DNA of 64,000 nt from Megalonaias nervosa (GCA_016617855.1 JAECUM010013009.1:62001-126000), one strand, 5' to 3'; counted from the first letter of the stretch, positions 35,601 to 46,826 are shown. Notes: generated by a model not told the origin, from the letters alone. Program-made: numbers and translations.

Positions 35601-36890
35601 TTAATTTAAATCCTTCAATCTGTCTACATTCTTAATTGCCCACTCAACCTCCTCAGGTTCAAATCCACCAAATTCGTCCTCTTCACTGTCGCTGCCATTT
35701 TCATCACATTCGGTATCTCTTATGACATTGTCCTCACATCCATTCAAGTTACTGTTAATACCACAAACTTTAAATGATTTTCAGATCAGATCTGGCTTGT
35801 TCTGAAGTGATTCGACTGCTTTCACAATCCAGTCCACAACTGTTTGTTTGCCTGCAGTCTTAATATGAGACGTGCTGTCATTTTCCTTGGAAAGGCCCTC
35901 TGCTGCTTTACAAATAAAATTTATCCAGCTTTTCCTCACGCCGGACTTGACCAGTTTATTAACACTGGTGTCTAGTGGCTGCAGCCTGGAGGTGCATCCA
36001 CCCTGGGATAACTGCAGGCACCGTGTTACCCCTTCTCAAAGCCTTTTTTACAGCATCTGTAATATGCGCCTGAAACGAATCCATCCCCAAAAGAGATTAT
36101 CCGGTTCCTGTATACTTCAGATATATCTCTTAAATCCACTGCAGCATCACCTCCTCATCAATCCAACCCTTCTCCTGCACACGTATAATCCATCCTTTTG
36201 GTGCCTGAATATCTTTTAGCTCCCCCAAACCAAGAAAAATTATCATCGGAGGCAACACATCTGCTGTGGAAACTTCAAGTACTAAAGTTAGATGCTTTTT
36301 ATCCACACCAGTCATATGAATTCTCACACTATTAATTCCTTTCTTATCAAAAGTTCATCTGGGAATGAGACCAAAGTACATAGGAATTTCATCCATGTTT
36401 TATCATACTGTCTTTGAAATCGTCTTCTTCTCTTCTTGCCTTTATAAATTCATGGAATAATTTTATTTTCTCCTCCAAATCTTCTGGGAGACATTGGGCC
36501 ATTGTTGTCCGTATACGAAGCATGAGGTTGTGTTGCTTTAAAAAACCTGTTGCCCAGTCTCTACTGGCTTGAAACTCAATTTCTGGACGTTCACTTGATA
36601 CCAATTCCTTGGCATAAGTGCATATAGTGTCCACACTAACAGGGATCTGCAGATCACGCTGGATGAGAACCCACTTTGCAATTTTTCCATCTAACTCATT
36701 GCTATATGACACTGGTCTCCTAGTCCTTGCTAAATGTCCCCATTCATTCAGATGCTGAGAAAAATCTATTTTTGACCAATTTGCAATGATTGATTTGGGG
36801 ATTTTGAAATGTCGTTATTTTTCGAATTCCATTGCAATTTTGAGAAATTTACAACTTCCTCCTTTTGCTTTAATGTAAAATGCATTTAAG
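35601..36890 (-). pseudogene. pogo/Tigger-like transposase, decayed
   Basis: N-terminal helix-turn-helix remains ('LKQKEEVVNF', 'HFKIPKSIIANWSK', 36,890-36,760, frameshifted). Then a CENP-B/Tc5-type DNA-binding domain ('WVLIQRDLQIPVSVDTI', 'DWATGFLKQHNLMLRIRTT', 36,712-36,400). Then a DDE_1 catalytic region: 'NMDEIPMYF' (first Asp, ~36,395), 'VQEKGWIDEEVMLQW' (~36,150), 'LLGMDSFQAHITDAVKKAL' (second Asp, ~36,080) and 'GCTSRLQPLDTSVNK' (third Asp, ~35,960), with about 35 residues between the last two. An acidic C-terminus ends at TAA, 35,601-35,603. At least two in-frame stops (after 'LIPR' and after 'KPDLI') and frameshifts disable it. Despite this, all three Asp blocks can still be read. Confidence 0.9.
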
Positions 36891-36896
36891 CCCTCA

Positions 36897-36998
36897 CCTG
36901 ACATCATTTTCATAGGCGTCATCTCTCGCCTGACGTCATTTTCATAGGCATCATCTCTCGCCTGACATCATTTTCATAGGCGTCATCTCTCACCTGAC
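36897..36998. repeat. 32-bp tandem repeat x3
   Basis: Three copies of 'cctgacatcattttcatagg' plus 'cgtcatctctcg', starting at 36,897, 36,929 and 36,961. It lies just upstream of the transposase remains. Confidence 0.95.
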
Positions 36999-37857
36999 TG
37001 GGGTCTCCAATTTGTGCAGCTGGTTCATTTTTTTTTTAGATCACACTCCTCCTCTCTAGCAGTTTTTTGGTCAACCTATGGACCTCTTAGGTGAAGCCTT
37101 AGGCAATGGACTTTCTTTCCATGCACGAGGCAAGGCCTCTTCACTACTTGAGTATCGCAATACAAATTTATCCATAACAGTGGAGATCTGTAATGTGGTT
37201 TATTTTATTTTTATTCCCCTTTATATATGCCATGTATGTGATAATAATGACTGAGAGGAATCACTTTTTGTGTAAATGTGTGAGAAGTTATCCGTTCAAA
37301 CTGTTCCATTGTTTCTATTTATTTTCAAAATTCCGGTGAAAAATGGTAGAAAGAAATAAAGTTTGCTTTCCCAAGTCGGCCGACTTTATATATATATATA
37401 TGTATAGTCTAAAAAAAACCCATCTCCATGCTAAAAGGAATCCCAAGTCTGTTTAAAGGGTTGGCTTGCTTTGTAATAAATTAACCTTTGTATCTGATAT
37501 CCTACTAGTAAGTTCAAACAATGAGTTTATAGCTGTTACAAGGTGTGTTTATTCAATACCTGGGCTTTCATTTGTTTGCCATCTGTAGTCATAACTGACA
37601 CAAACGGGAATTGAGTTCTTCAGTGTAAATAGTAAACACAGCATTAACTTGCTTTAATAATACTTTTTGTAACCCATGAAATCAAAAAGATCGTCATTAG
37701 TACTCACAGTGAATGTATTTTCTAATAATGATTTTTGTTTGCGAGATATTGTCATATTGTTTCCCTGGATATAATACGCTCTTGGTTATTTTGTACCTTA
37801 CACTGTGTCATGCGTGAATGGCAGATACCTTCGAGCAATGGGGTTAATATTTTTCAC

Positions 37858-37880
37858 ACTCTCTCTCTCTCTCTCTCTCA
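37858..37880. repeat. (CT)n microsatellite
   Basis: About 11 CT units inside the pogo-like element. Confidence 0.85.
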
Positions 37881-38333
37881 TTTGTGATTTTGCTGGATCC
37901 AGTTTTCATTCTCATAACGTTCAAACCTTTCGAGGACAACTAAACACGATTTATTTCTTAATATATCTGGCAATGACCAATGTGTCTTGTTATCTGACGA
38001 AAGCAATAACACAATGGATGCATGCGCTACATATACAGAGTTCGTGGATATATTTTTCCTTTAATAAATTGCTAATGTTGAACAAATAAGTGAATAAACG
38101 ATAACAGTACAAGGTTAGTTTCTTTCATTTTCTTATCAAATAAGCTGTTTATTAATCTATTTTATTGTAACATGCTGTGTGACCAGTTTGTGGGGGCACA
38201 AACTGAATACAATTTATTTCATTTCCTAAGTCTTGGGACACATGATGTAGGTTAAAACAATTCACCGTAAGTTCTAGGAAATGAAAAAAAATAATTGTTT
38301 TTTTGTGTCCCAACATATACGGTAAATACAGTA

Positions 38334-38425
38334 TTATTATCATCAACATTATTAATGCTATGACTATCACACTGTTATTATTATGATTATTATTAACATT
38401 ATTATCATCATCAATATTATAATTG
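38334..38425. repeat. (ATT/ATC)n compound array, right part
   Basis: Resumption of the array at 34,480-34,951 after the pogo-like insertion ('attaatgctatgactatcac'). Confidence 0.85.
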
Positions 38426-38470
38426 CCATGTAATTCATCTGTAATAGCAAGTACATCAGATAGTCTGTAC

Positions 38471-38615
38471 CTTTGCTGACTGGAAAGAGGTTCAGACTTT
38501 CTTGTGCCATGGCCAAGATTCTCCACTTCTGTCATCCAGGCGTCTGGCAGCAGCGTCTGGATTCTGGCTTCCCTTGGACCACAACCATCTTGAACTGAAA
38601 ATCTACCATGGGCAC
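38471..38615 (-). CDS. RSAD1-like exon
   Basis: Acceptor 'atttacacag' precedes 38,615; donor AAAG|GTACAG at 38,471. It completes a Gly codon (G|GT) split with the exon at 40,454. It reads '[20 protein letters not shown]', '[19 protein letters not shown]', 'SEPLSSQQ', matching the family's GPGAHGRF ... [14 protein letters not shown]...GHGTRK..PL block. It ends with two bases of an Arg codon completed at 26,291. The frame stays open beyond the donor ('[10 protein letters not shown]'), but the GLRT exon at 26,237-26,291 shows that this extension is intron. Confidence 0.95.
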
Positions 38616-39049
38616 CTGTGTAAATATGTGTATCTTATAGAAAATTCTATAAACTGGAATATTTTGTATTACTGACTGTACTGAGAATTCATTTGTAAAG
38701 AAAATTTAACAAAATGAGTGACTTATTAAAAGTTGCAAATTTCATGATGCCATTTCAAATTTCCAGCCTCTAACTGCTGTTTGTGATGATAAAATGAGTA
38801 ATATTTAATTTACCAGCTTTGATCATGATTTACTTCATGCTGAACAGAGAGGGACCAATTCTTTAGGCATTTTCTAGCAAAAAATTGGATCTATGTCTGA
38901 CCATGCATTATATGCAGGATTATAAGTTGTCCAGGTACAAGTTATCAAGGTAGAGGTGTACTGTGAATACCAAGTTATGTGCCTTCACCATGTTTAACCT
39001 GACCTAAACATAGGCACTTTTATGGTGCAATTGGTCTTGAACTAAACTT

Positions 39050-39790
39050 ACTGAACCATTCTTATTAGACTTATCGTGACTGTGACCTCCGACCTTTAAA
39101 CCACAAAGTCTATAATCTTGTTCATTGCCTTAAGTGCAAGACATCCAGAAAGATTGGTCAGGGAACTTGCTTTAGAAAAACAGTTGTGGTGCAAAAGCCA
39201 TTTTTCTTTGAGTCACAGTGACCATGACCTTTTGACTGGAAAATCTTCCAAACCTTAAAGTACAGCTCATCTGCACTGTTGGTCAATATAAAAAGTCTTG
39301 AAATGATGTTATGCAAAAAATTGTCTTTCAGTCAGAGACCATAACTTTTGACTCCAAAATTAACAAGTGTAATTCTTGCCTAAATTGTCAGATACCCATA
39401 CAATCTGGTGAAGGTTATGGTCCAATGCTGAACTTTTTGAGCGGAAACAACTTTTCTTTTTAAAGTCAAGCTGTCCTTGACCTTCAACCCCCCAAATCAA
39501 TAGGTTTCTACCTTAGTTCAAGTACTAGCCATCTACAAAGTTTAGTCAGGTCTAATGATGCACAAATAAAAGCTGCTGGGCAGAAACCATTTTTCTTCGT
39601 TCAGTCAGAGTAACGTTGAACTTTGACCTAATGATGCCAAAACTGACATGCTACTTCCTTACCACTAATACAAACTAGCGACAAATCATGGTAATGGTAG
39701 ACAGCAGCAGACTGGCGTTATTATTCATACTGAACCAGGGAATAGATGGACAAATATATAGATGGACATCATAACATAATACCCTCTGTC
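39050..39790. repeat. degenerate ~120-bp tandem array, 'tgacctt' family, copy 3
   Basis: About 6 units with 'gtgaccatgaccttttgact', 'aaatcaataggtttctacc' and 'gccatctacaaagtttagtc'. It ends with 'gatggacaaatatatagatg' and 'accctctgtctcatg'. Confidence 0.7.
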
Positions 39791-40146
39791 TCATGTAAGG
39801 TATATAAGAACAAACCCCAAAATACATACTTGTCATTTCTGTAGCATCTGACATTCCAGATATGCAAGGAGAAAAAAGATACCCATTTAATTTACATTTT
39901 GTAACAACTTCAAAGATAGAACTATAAATAAATGTACTACAGGAATTAAGTTATGAGATCCAGCTATGGTCAAACAAGATCAAATAAAATAGCAGTTGTG
40001 CTGATCAATTTTCATGGGAACATTTTGGGTGAACTCTTGAGACTTGACTGTATTTACTTAAGATATCTTTATCTCTTCATAAGACTAACTCCCTCTAGCT
40101 TTTTTTTTCTAAAAAATGGATTAAGCTGACCCTCTGTGCCTATTGT

Positions 40147-40400
40147 TGTTGTTGTTGTTGTTGTTATAGGGTTTAACGCCATTTTTCAGCACAAGATAGG
40201 CTATACATGGCGGCCAGTATTAACGGTGGAGGAAGAACCCGGGAAAACCCGGAAAGAACCACCGACCCACGAGAAGCTACCGGCAAGCTTTCTCACATAA
40301 CCACATTGGCCGAGCCCGAGACTCGAACCCACGCAGACAGAGGTGAGATGGCAGTGATCCGTAACGGAGAGCGCTTTAGACCACTCGGCCACTCGGGGCC
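40147..40400 (-). mobile_element. tRNA-derived SINE, family A, full length
   Basis: The best-preserved copy and the reference for the family. On the minus strand it starts GGCCCCGAGTGGCCGAGTGG (A-box TGGCCGAGTGG matches TRGYNNARNNG) and has B-box GGGTTCGAGTC about 55 bases on. It has a conserved middle and ends GAAAAATGGCGTTAAACCC with a (CAA)n tail. A 17-bp target duplication, ccctctgtgcctattgt, lies at 40,130-40,146 and 40,401-40,417. The A- and B-boxes suggest a tRNA-Ser/Leu-like head with its own Pol III promoter. This is the youngest-looking SINE here. Confidence 0.95.
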
Positions 40401-40453
40401 CCCTCTGTGCCTATTGTAGAAAAAATAATGTATGAAGTTCATTAAGATCTTAC

Positions 40454-40517
40454 CTGGACCAACCCCTATATACTGCATCCCTCTCCAGTATGCCCAGTTA
40501 TGGCTACACTGTGCTCC
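40454..40517 (-). CDS. RSAD1-like exon
   Basis: Acceptor 'ttgtttccag' precedes 40,517; donor CCAG|GTAAGA. It reads 'GAQCSHNWAYWRGMQYIGVG' then P, and ends with the first base of the next Gly codon. This is the diagnostic C.HN..YW.G..YIGVGPGAHG block of the RSAD1/HemW/HemN group. It is 54 bp from a full-length SINE and 199 bp from another. Confidence 0.96.
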
Positions 40518-40715
40518 CTGGAAACAAACACTTGTTAATCATTCATAATGTTTGAATATATATTTAATGGCCCAAAAGAAAATCCTGTATGGCAGCCTGA
40601 GACAGGTTCACAATTTTGCTATCAAGTATGAAATTCTGTAATCTGCATAATGGTTTTCGAAATCTAAAAATCAAATATAAAGAAAAAATGTGTCATATAT
40701 TGCTGAATAGCTTTA

Positions 40716-40970
40716 TTGTTGTTGTAGTTGTTGTAGGGTTTAACGCCATTTTTTCAGCACAAGATAGGCTATACATGGCGGCCAGAATAAATGGTAGAGG
40801 AAGAACCCGAAAACCCTGTAAATAACCACCGATCCACGAGAAGATACTGGCAAGCTTTCTCATGTACCCACATTCGCTGAACCCGAAACTTGAACCCACG
40901 CAGATAGAGGTGAGATGGCAGTGATCCTTAACAGTGAGTATTTTAAACCACTCGGCCACTCGGTGCCCCC
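40716..40970 (-). mobile_element. tRNA-derived SINE, family A
   Basis: Full-length but more diverged copy ('gggtttaacgccattttttc' on the plus strand; A-box side 'ccactcggccactcggtgcc'). An imperfect target duplication, tgctgaatagctt/tgctgaagagcta, flanks it (about 40,701 and 40,971). Confidence 0.93.
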
Positions 40971-41581
40971 TGCTGAAGAGCTAATTATGCAGATTCAACA
41001 GCATGGCTCTTTCAAGCATCATTTTATTAAGACTGTTGTCTTCATTATAATGTTTATGGAGTTGACACCATATATACTTGTATAAAGGTCAAGTCCAACT
41101 GCAAAATGCACAGACCCAGCAGATCTGGATCTCTGCAGTTGGTCAAAAGTAACTAGAACAAACACTGACCCTGATATGCCACTGTATTATGTGATGGTTA
41201 TCAGAGTCAATGTAATTTGCATTTGGACTCAACTTATAAATGAGTATATAAGGTATATGGTGTACAAGTCCAGGCTTCAACCATTTTATTTGTAAGGGCT
41301 TATTTAAAGCAATGTTCTGGCAAATTGATGGGCTTTCTTTACCTAAAGATAATAGTCTCTTATACCATAAAATGCCCATTTATACATTCAAATGTGTCAT
41401 TACTTCATTGAGATGTGCATTTTGTCTGTTTTGGTTTTGCATCTTGAATTCCAAGGATTTCTGTAATATTAAGAACAAAGACAATTTGTTGAAAGGACAA
41501 TGACTAGTGCAATTATGAGAGGAGATAACTTTAAGGTGTTTTTAGGAAGTTAAATATGAAGAAATTATTTAATTTACTTAC

Positions 41582-41635
41582 ATTTCTGGCAAAATTTGAA
41601 ACCTCATATCTTTCAAATCCATGATCTCCTAAAAT
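41582..41635 (-). CDS. RSAD1-like exon
   Basis: Acceptor 'gatgattttcag' precedes 41,635; donor AAT|GTAAGT. It is 54 bp, phase 0 at both ends, and reads 'ILGDHGFERYEVSNFARN'. The G..RYE+SNFA block is one of the most conserved stretches of the HemW/HemN group and leads straight into the HN..YW exon. Confidence 0.96.
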
Positions 41636-41929
41636 CTGAAAATCATCAAATGTGCAATATTATTATAAAAACAAGTAAATTCTGTGAATATTTATCCCTA
41701 TTCTACCATGGTAATGGTAAGGTCACAAAGTTCACAAGACAAATCTATGACTTTTACGACAATGCTTTAAAGGTAATGGGCAGATATGAATAGTGCAGAA
41801 AAAGGGTTAAAAATATTGTTACCAGTGGCCTTTACTTTTATGATAAATCCTTGACTGTGATCCAACAGATGCTGTCAACTTGGAAGTACAAGTGTACCAT
41901 GGTCTATCCCTGCACTTCGAATAGATTGT

Positions 41930-42200
41930 ATGATATAAAACAGAAGCAAAAGAAACCTTAAATATTGACCTGTAGCCTTGACCTTGAGGATATGACATAA
42001 AATGTGTAGTGTAACACAGGTTCTAGTAGCAAGATATAAACAAACTAAGCTTCACTCATTTATCCTAAAAGCCCTCAAGTTAGAAAGTGGAAAAGCAAAC
42101 ATGACTGCAACCTATAATACTGACCTGTGACCTTGACCATTAGAACAAGATGTTAAATGTAAAATGCAACACATCTTCAGGCAACAAGATATAAGTATGA
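41930..42200. repeat. degenerate repeat, 'tgtgaccttgacc' type 2
   Basis: Two diverged units with 'agcttcactcatttatcct', 'agttagaaagtggaaaagca', 'aacatgactg' and 'gacctgtgaccttgaccatt'. A third, better unit lies at 47,190-47,300. Confidence 0.6.
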
Positions 42201-42399
42201 AGCCCTTGTGGGGATAAAACAAAGTTGTAATGATGTAATACTAAACCTATTGCTATTGCGTAGCTTACTGTTTTCTGGATGGAAATTACCAATGACAGTA
42301 TGATGAGAATTCATCCTCCTTCGTGGTAACTTTCTGGAGTTCCAGCGTCTAACCTGTGACCCTGACCCATGTGTACCAGCCCTAATATTTTAAGTCATA

Positions 42400-42478
42400 G
42401 ACTTAAAACTAGTGGGACATTAGTTTGGGGTGGGTGGAGACTTAAAACTAATGCGACATTAGTTTGGGGTGGGTGGAG
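42400..42478. repeat. 39-bp tandem duplication
   Basis: Two copies of 'gacttaaaactagtgggaca' plus 'ttagtttggggtgggtgg', with two differences. Confidence 0.95.
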
Positions 42479-42699
42479 GGAGTCTTGCAATAATAACAGG
42501 TAATAATACATCCATAACAAATTGGTTTTACCCTTCAACACCACAACATGTTAATATCAGTAATACATTATCTGTTGCATTGCGAGGCTGTTGATCCCAC
42601 AAAACTGGTTAAGAAAAAAGCAAGAAATACTCACCTTTACTTTAGAATTGTAGACTACTACTGGATGGTATATGCAAAGGCCACATTTTATACTAATAT

Positions 42700-43460
42700 T
42701 ATCGGCCCCAAAGAAAATAGCCTTCAATTTGGTGAGCCAATGAGGGGAGGTTTAAGGAGAAGATTGTGTGAGATTGCCCAAATGCAGCTTTCATTACATC
42801 CTCCAAAGACATACAAGTTGGATAGGTCCATGAGGTAGAAATGTCATGAACCTCATGGACTTTAAACTTCATGAAAGAAAGGTCCTTTACAGTAAGAGAC
42901 TGATAAGTTCTATAGCTATGGTAATGGTAAGCCAACCCAAATGGGAAGGAAAAGACACTTCCTACCATTTCTTCCACATTTAGAAGCTGCCAAATTGAAA
43001 TGTAAAGCCCTAACCAGACATAAAAGTTTACTGTGATCATTCTGACTCATAATTTCCACTGAACTTTAAATATCATGATTCTATGGATTGGGCATTAGGC
43101 TCACTCCCTCATCTCATGAATGCTAAGGAGAGCAAGAAAACAGTCTCGAGGGTAAGATTTTAGAAGCTTCATCCACAGGTTCGTAGGGGGTCTAATAAAG
43201 AGACTGCATGACACACGAGAGATTCCATCTATGCATTAGCACTGTCTTCTGCAGCTTGAAATACCTAATCAGGTCTGCCATGTAAGAGTCCACACCAATG
43301 GTTGCATCTTTTAAAAATTTAAAGTATGTTGGATAGGTCTGTCCTATAGACCCTGATAGTAGCAACCAAGCATTGTCTCTCTTCAAATGAGAACAAAATC
43401 TGCCACTGTGCTCAAATAATGACAGCTAAGATTAATGTGCTTCCAAATGCACCAATTGCA
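42700..43460 (-). pseudogene. DIRS-like tyrosine recombinase, decayed
   Basis: The core-binding region reads 'LKRDNAWLLLSGSIGQTYPT', 'YFKFLKDATIGVDSYMADLI', 'RYFKLQ' (43,400-43,240). Then comes 'HRWNLSCVMQSLY', a stop, 'TPYEP', and in another frame 'LTLETVFLLSLAFMR' (~43,110), which carries the family's catalytic Arg region. The C-terminal block is 'FMKFKVHEVHDISTSWTYPT' and 'MSLEDVMKAAFGQSHTIFS' (42,880-42,750). Here the usual HxxR is HEVH, so the second Arg is lost. The tyrosine could not be placed with certainty. Confidence 0.7.
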
Positions 43461-43899
43461 AAAGATTCTCCACTTGGCATCTTAGACCTTGGATGTAGAT
43501 TGTCTCTGGACTGAATGATGCACTTGGCAAGAGTGCCTGAAAACTTGTCCTGGCAGGGAGATTGTTTGACATGAGCCAAGCATGAAGGTGGAGGATCTGC
43601 TGGCTGTTTTGGAGAGAACCCCTGTGCAGTGTCAGAAGGTCTCTCTCTAGGGTAATTTCTGGGACTACCAGTCAGTCGAGAACATCACTGAACTATAATC
43701 ATTGAGGTCACAGAGGTAAAAAAGAAGTGAGTGTGAAGGTTCTTACTTTCTTAAGTACTTGTGGAATCATCCTGAAGGATGGGAAGGTGACACAAACAGA
43801 TGATCTCACTTCAGGCTGCAAGCATCTACTGCCCAGGTTGTTTGGTTTGGGACTGGGGAAATGTAGAAGGGCAGCTTGTTTTTTTAAACTTGTTGCAAA

Positions 43900-45345
43900 T
43901 ATGTCCACCAATTTTGTCCCCCGAGTCTGAACAAGGAATATAAACAGAGTGGTGTAGACCATTTTATGAGGACTATCTTGCCCCTCTTTGACATAATGTT
44001 TGCCAAAATATTCTTTCACTAGGAATGTGGAGATCTCATATGGTAATCCCTACTGAAGTTACCCAGTTAATGAGTTTCCAATCTCCACACAGAGAGAAGG
44101 GGCAAATGTGCCTCACTGTCACTTGAGGTACAATATCACCGATGTATCATCAGAGACCATCATGCAACAATGTCTTATGATATTTGTTGATGCACCCTAA
44201 ATGGCTAAGAACACTACCTTCATTTCCATATTGTTGATGTGGAGAGTAAATTCCTCCTGGGACCACAAATCCTGAAGAATTAGCCCTTCTGGCAACAGAT
44301 GAGCTACCCACCTGGAATCTGATGCATCTGCGAACAGGTAGGAGTGGGATTCAGGGCCATGCATCAGCCAGAAACTGGTCCTGATTCATCCACCAAATCA
44401 GATGATGGTGAAAATCCCAATCTAGATAAATCTGAGCTGTCAGAGTCCTTGTGTTGTTTCCAGTTTGCTATGGGAAACTGGAGATGGTGCAAATGCAGAG
44501 TGCCTAGAAGAAAAAGGTCTGGTGTGGAGTTCGAAGTCTTCAGAAGAGATAAAAACAGATAAACCAACAACATCATCTAGGCTCTCAAGACCTTTAACAG
44601 TGTCAGGATTTCATGAACTCTGTCTGCTGAGACATGGACTACGCCTCTGTGAGGAAATTCATCCTCATGCAGATGAAATCTTGCAATGGAGGAAGCACAG
44701 ATTTCTCTAGGTATGGTAAAAGACCAACCCTGGTCACTATGAACCAAGATAGATCTAGTAAGAGTTACTCTAGCTGACTGTTGTGAATCAACCAATTGTT
44801 GAAATACCAGAGGATTGGGATCCCCAGTGACCTTACATGACCCTGTTAAGTTTTGTGTGCAGAGGCAAGACCAAAAAGTTCGAGTGTGAAATTGTTAGAC
44901 TTCCACATCCAAGCAAAACCAGAGGTATTCTCTGTGGGGAGGAAAGAAAGGGATGTGAAATGTAAATATCTTGAAGGCTGATTGAGACTGCCATGCTGAT
45001 GGATCTTATGTCATTTCTGACTGAGGTTAGGGTATTTTTCTTGCTTTTGACTTAATGCCATTTCTCAGTGCAAGATAGGCTATACATAGTAAACAGAAAG
45101 GCAAGGAAGAACCTGGGAAAACTCTGATCAGAACCATCAATGCACAGTTCCAATATTGAAAGTTTCCTCTTGTAGAAACTTGATTAAAGAGGAAAGGTCA
45201 ATAAATAGTCACAACTTTCCCCTTTTTTGGTACAAGGAAAATCTGGTAGCAGAAGGCCAGAGATGGGTCATGGAACACCCTCTCTACTGCACCCATTTGA
45301 ATAACAGAGTGAACTTCTTTTTAATCACACCAGATTCAATTGGAA
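43900..45345 (-). pseudogene. DIRS-like reverse transcriptase-RNase H, decayed
   Basis: RT blocks on the minus strand: 'GAVERVFHDPSLAFCYQIFL' then 'VPKKGK' (about 45,320-45,230). After the SINE piece: 'IPFFPPHREYLWFCLDVEV' (~44,950), and, after a frameshift, 'ELFGLASAHKT' (~44,865), the FGL.SAP block. 'SADRVHEILTLL' follows at ~44,610. RNase H blocks: 'YLFADASDSRWVAHLLPEGL' (44,340-44,281, catalytic Asp in DAS), 'LHINNMEM' and 'VSDDTSVILYLK' (~44,150), matching TDN....Y+.+QGGT. Several stops and shifts are present. Confidence 0.75.
45038..45150 (-). mobile_element. tRNA-derived SINE, family A, diverged 3' half
   Basis: The plus strand reads 'gacttaatgccatttctcag', 'tgcaagataggctatacata', 'ggaagaacctgggaaaact' and 'cagaaccatc', colinear with the 3' half of the family A SINE. 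It lies within the DIRS-like reverse transcriptase. Confidence 0.75.
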
Positions 45346-46826
45346 GTAGTACATGGGGGACCTTACTAGAAGAGGAAGAGCTTTTAAAAAAGGTTTAGCC
45401 TGGTACCTAAGGGAACTGATGGAAGAGGAACACGAAACAGTAGAGAGAGCAACTCCTAGGTGCCCACCCCTTCCGTAAGAAAGGGGGAAGGACCTGCAAA
45501 CTTTCTCCCTGGGCCTTTTAGAGCCTGACTGTCAAGGGGGAGCTCTGAATTGGAGTAGCTGCCTGGACTGGGGCTGTGTGGCTTCAAAGAACTTTACTAA
45601 GAGACAGTGTGGTCAGAATGATTCTGCTTCTTGTCCAGTTTCACTGAGTCAGGAGTGGATGTGAGGGACCGATTATGCTGGTCTCCCAAATTCGGGGAAT
45701 TTTGGAGAGTCCTCTGATGTCTCTGCCTCTTGGGAAGCAGACCTCAGAAGGTTCTTATTGTGCTCCAGTAAGTAAGACCTTGAAAGTGTCCAGCGTAACA
45801 TCCCTGCATAACTGGCGAAGCTTCGCTGATAAAGTCATAGACATTAATGATCCATGCCTAGATGCTTGGGCCACTGCGTCGAACAAATGTGCAACTCACT
45901 CAGAGCCCAATGAGAATGAAGAAGGTGCTGCTCCTCCCTTGTGGGAGACTGTGACTCATTCTCCACCCCCTTATATCCTCTTTTGAGATGGGACCCATGG
46001 GCCTTGTACATCTCTGAAGAGGCTTTCTCTATCCTACACTAAGACCCAAGGGATTCAACAACAGATAAGAAAACCCAACAGAATATTAAGCAGAAGAGGA
46101 AGGTCCTTTCTTCCTCTACTTTCATCGAGGTCCCAGGCCACATCTGACCATAGACTAAGGACAACCATCTGTCCTTTTGCAATTTGTACAACCATGGCAG
46201 CTAGGGTTGGTAACCCAGGGAACCTTCTTGTACCCACACTGCCCCATACTCTGCCTAGAAACTGCAGCAATATAAAAATCTGACAGAGGAAGAACAATAA
46301 AAACTGATGCAAGTTTTAGGCAGTATGATATTACCTCTTCTCAGGTCTTGGCTCTGTTTAATGGATTAAAACAATCACAAACTGATGTTTTAATCATAAT
46401 AAAGTCAGCAATGATTCTTGTTTTCGTCCTTTTGACAATGACACACCACACATTCTGAGAATTGGAGATGAAACTTAGCAAAGAACCAGCTTGGTAAAAC
46501 GCTAATAATAAGGTAAGAATAACAAGGAGTAACATCCTAAAATGACTTCTATGAATGAAAGGTGTTTAACCTCTAAACACACATAAATTAAAGAGAAGGC
46601 TGATGCATGACCTGGAATAAGAATTCTGATAATTCATTACTGTATTAAATCAATAAAACAGAATCAAGATGAGTTTGCAGACCAAATCGACAAAGATTGG
46701 GATAACTAAATACCAACCTAAGTCAAATTATTTTCAAATATAATAACTGTTACCATGACACCCATGTAGGGGGAGTAACCTAAATGCAAAGCTATGAAGA
46801 AGATAAACAGTAACCCAATAACTTGA

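Larger units (their letters stand above)
34954..38331 (-). mobile_element. pogo/Tigger-like DNA transposon with transposase remains
   Basis: A 3.38-kb element flanked by TA (34,952-34,953 and 38,332-38,333), inserted in the ATT-type array. Terminal inverted repeats of ~28 bp: CCACATTTACTGTATATATT then GGGACAC on the left, and CTGTATTTACCGTATATGTT then GGGACAC inward on the right. Extra 'gggacacc' blocks lie just inside the left end. It carries a decayed transposase on the minus strand. The element at 49,200-50,877 has the same ends and homologous interior segments. Confidence 0.9.
42690..46310 (-). mobile_element. DIRS-like retrotransposon, decayed
   Basis: Minus-strand remains in the order gag-like, reverse transcriptase, RNase H, tyrosine recombinase. 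Having the recombinase instead of an integrase is characteristic of the DIRS order (DIRS1/Ngaro types). The gag-like part (about 46,300-45,450) is too decayed to assign firmly. Terminal repeats were not identified, so the borders are approximate. A family A SINE piece interrupts the RT at about 45,038-45,150. It lies in the intron between the exons at 52,136 and 41,635, in the same orientation as the gene. Confidence 0.75.

Noticed and set aside
38430..38471. Extension of the RSAD1-like exon reading '[10 protein letters not shown]', resembling the family's '..L.DVLAI' block
   Set aside because: The frame then runs into an ATT-type array. The real continuation with the GLRT block is at 26,237-26,291, and it joins the donor at 38,471 in the right phase.
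40380..40400. tRNA gene suggested by A- and B-box matches
   Set aside because: It is the head of a SINE with a poly(CAA) tail and a 17-bp target duplication; no cloverleaf with an acceptor stem can be closed.
43708..44019. 103-codon minus-strand frame as a separate gene
   Set aside because: It lies between the RNase H and recombinase blocks of the DIRS-like element and is part of that decayed frame.
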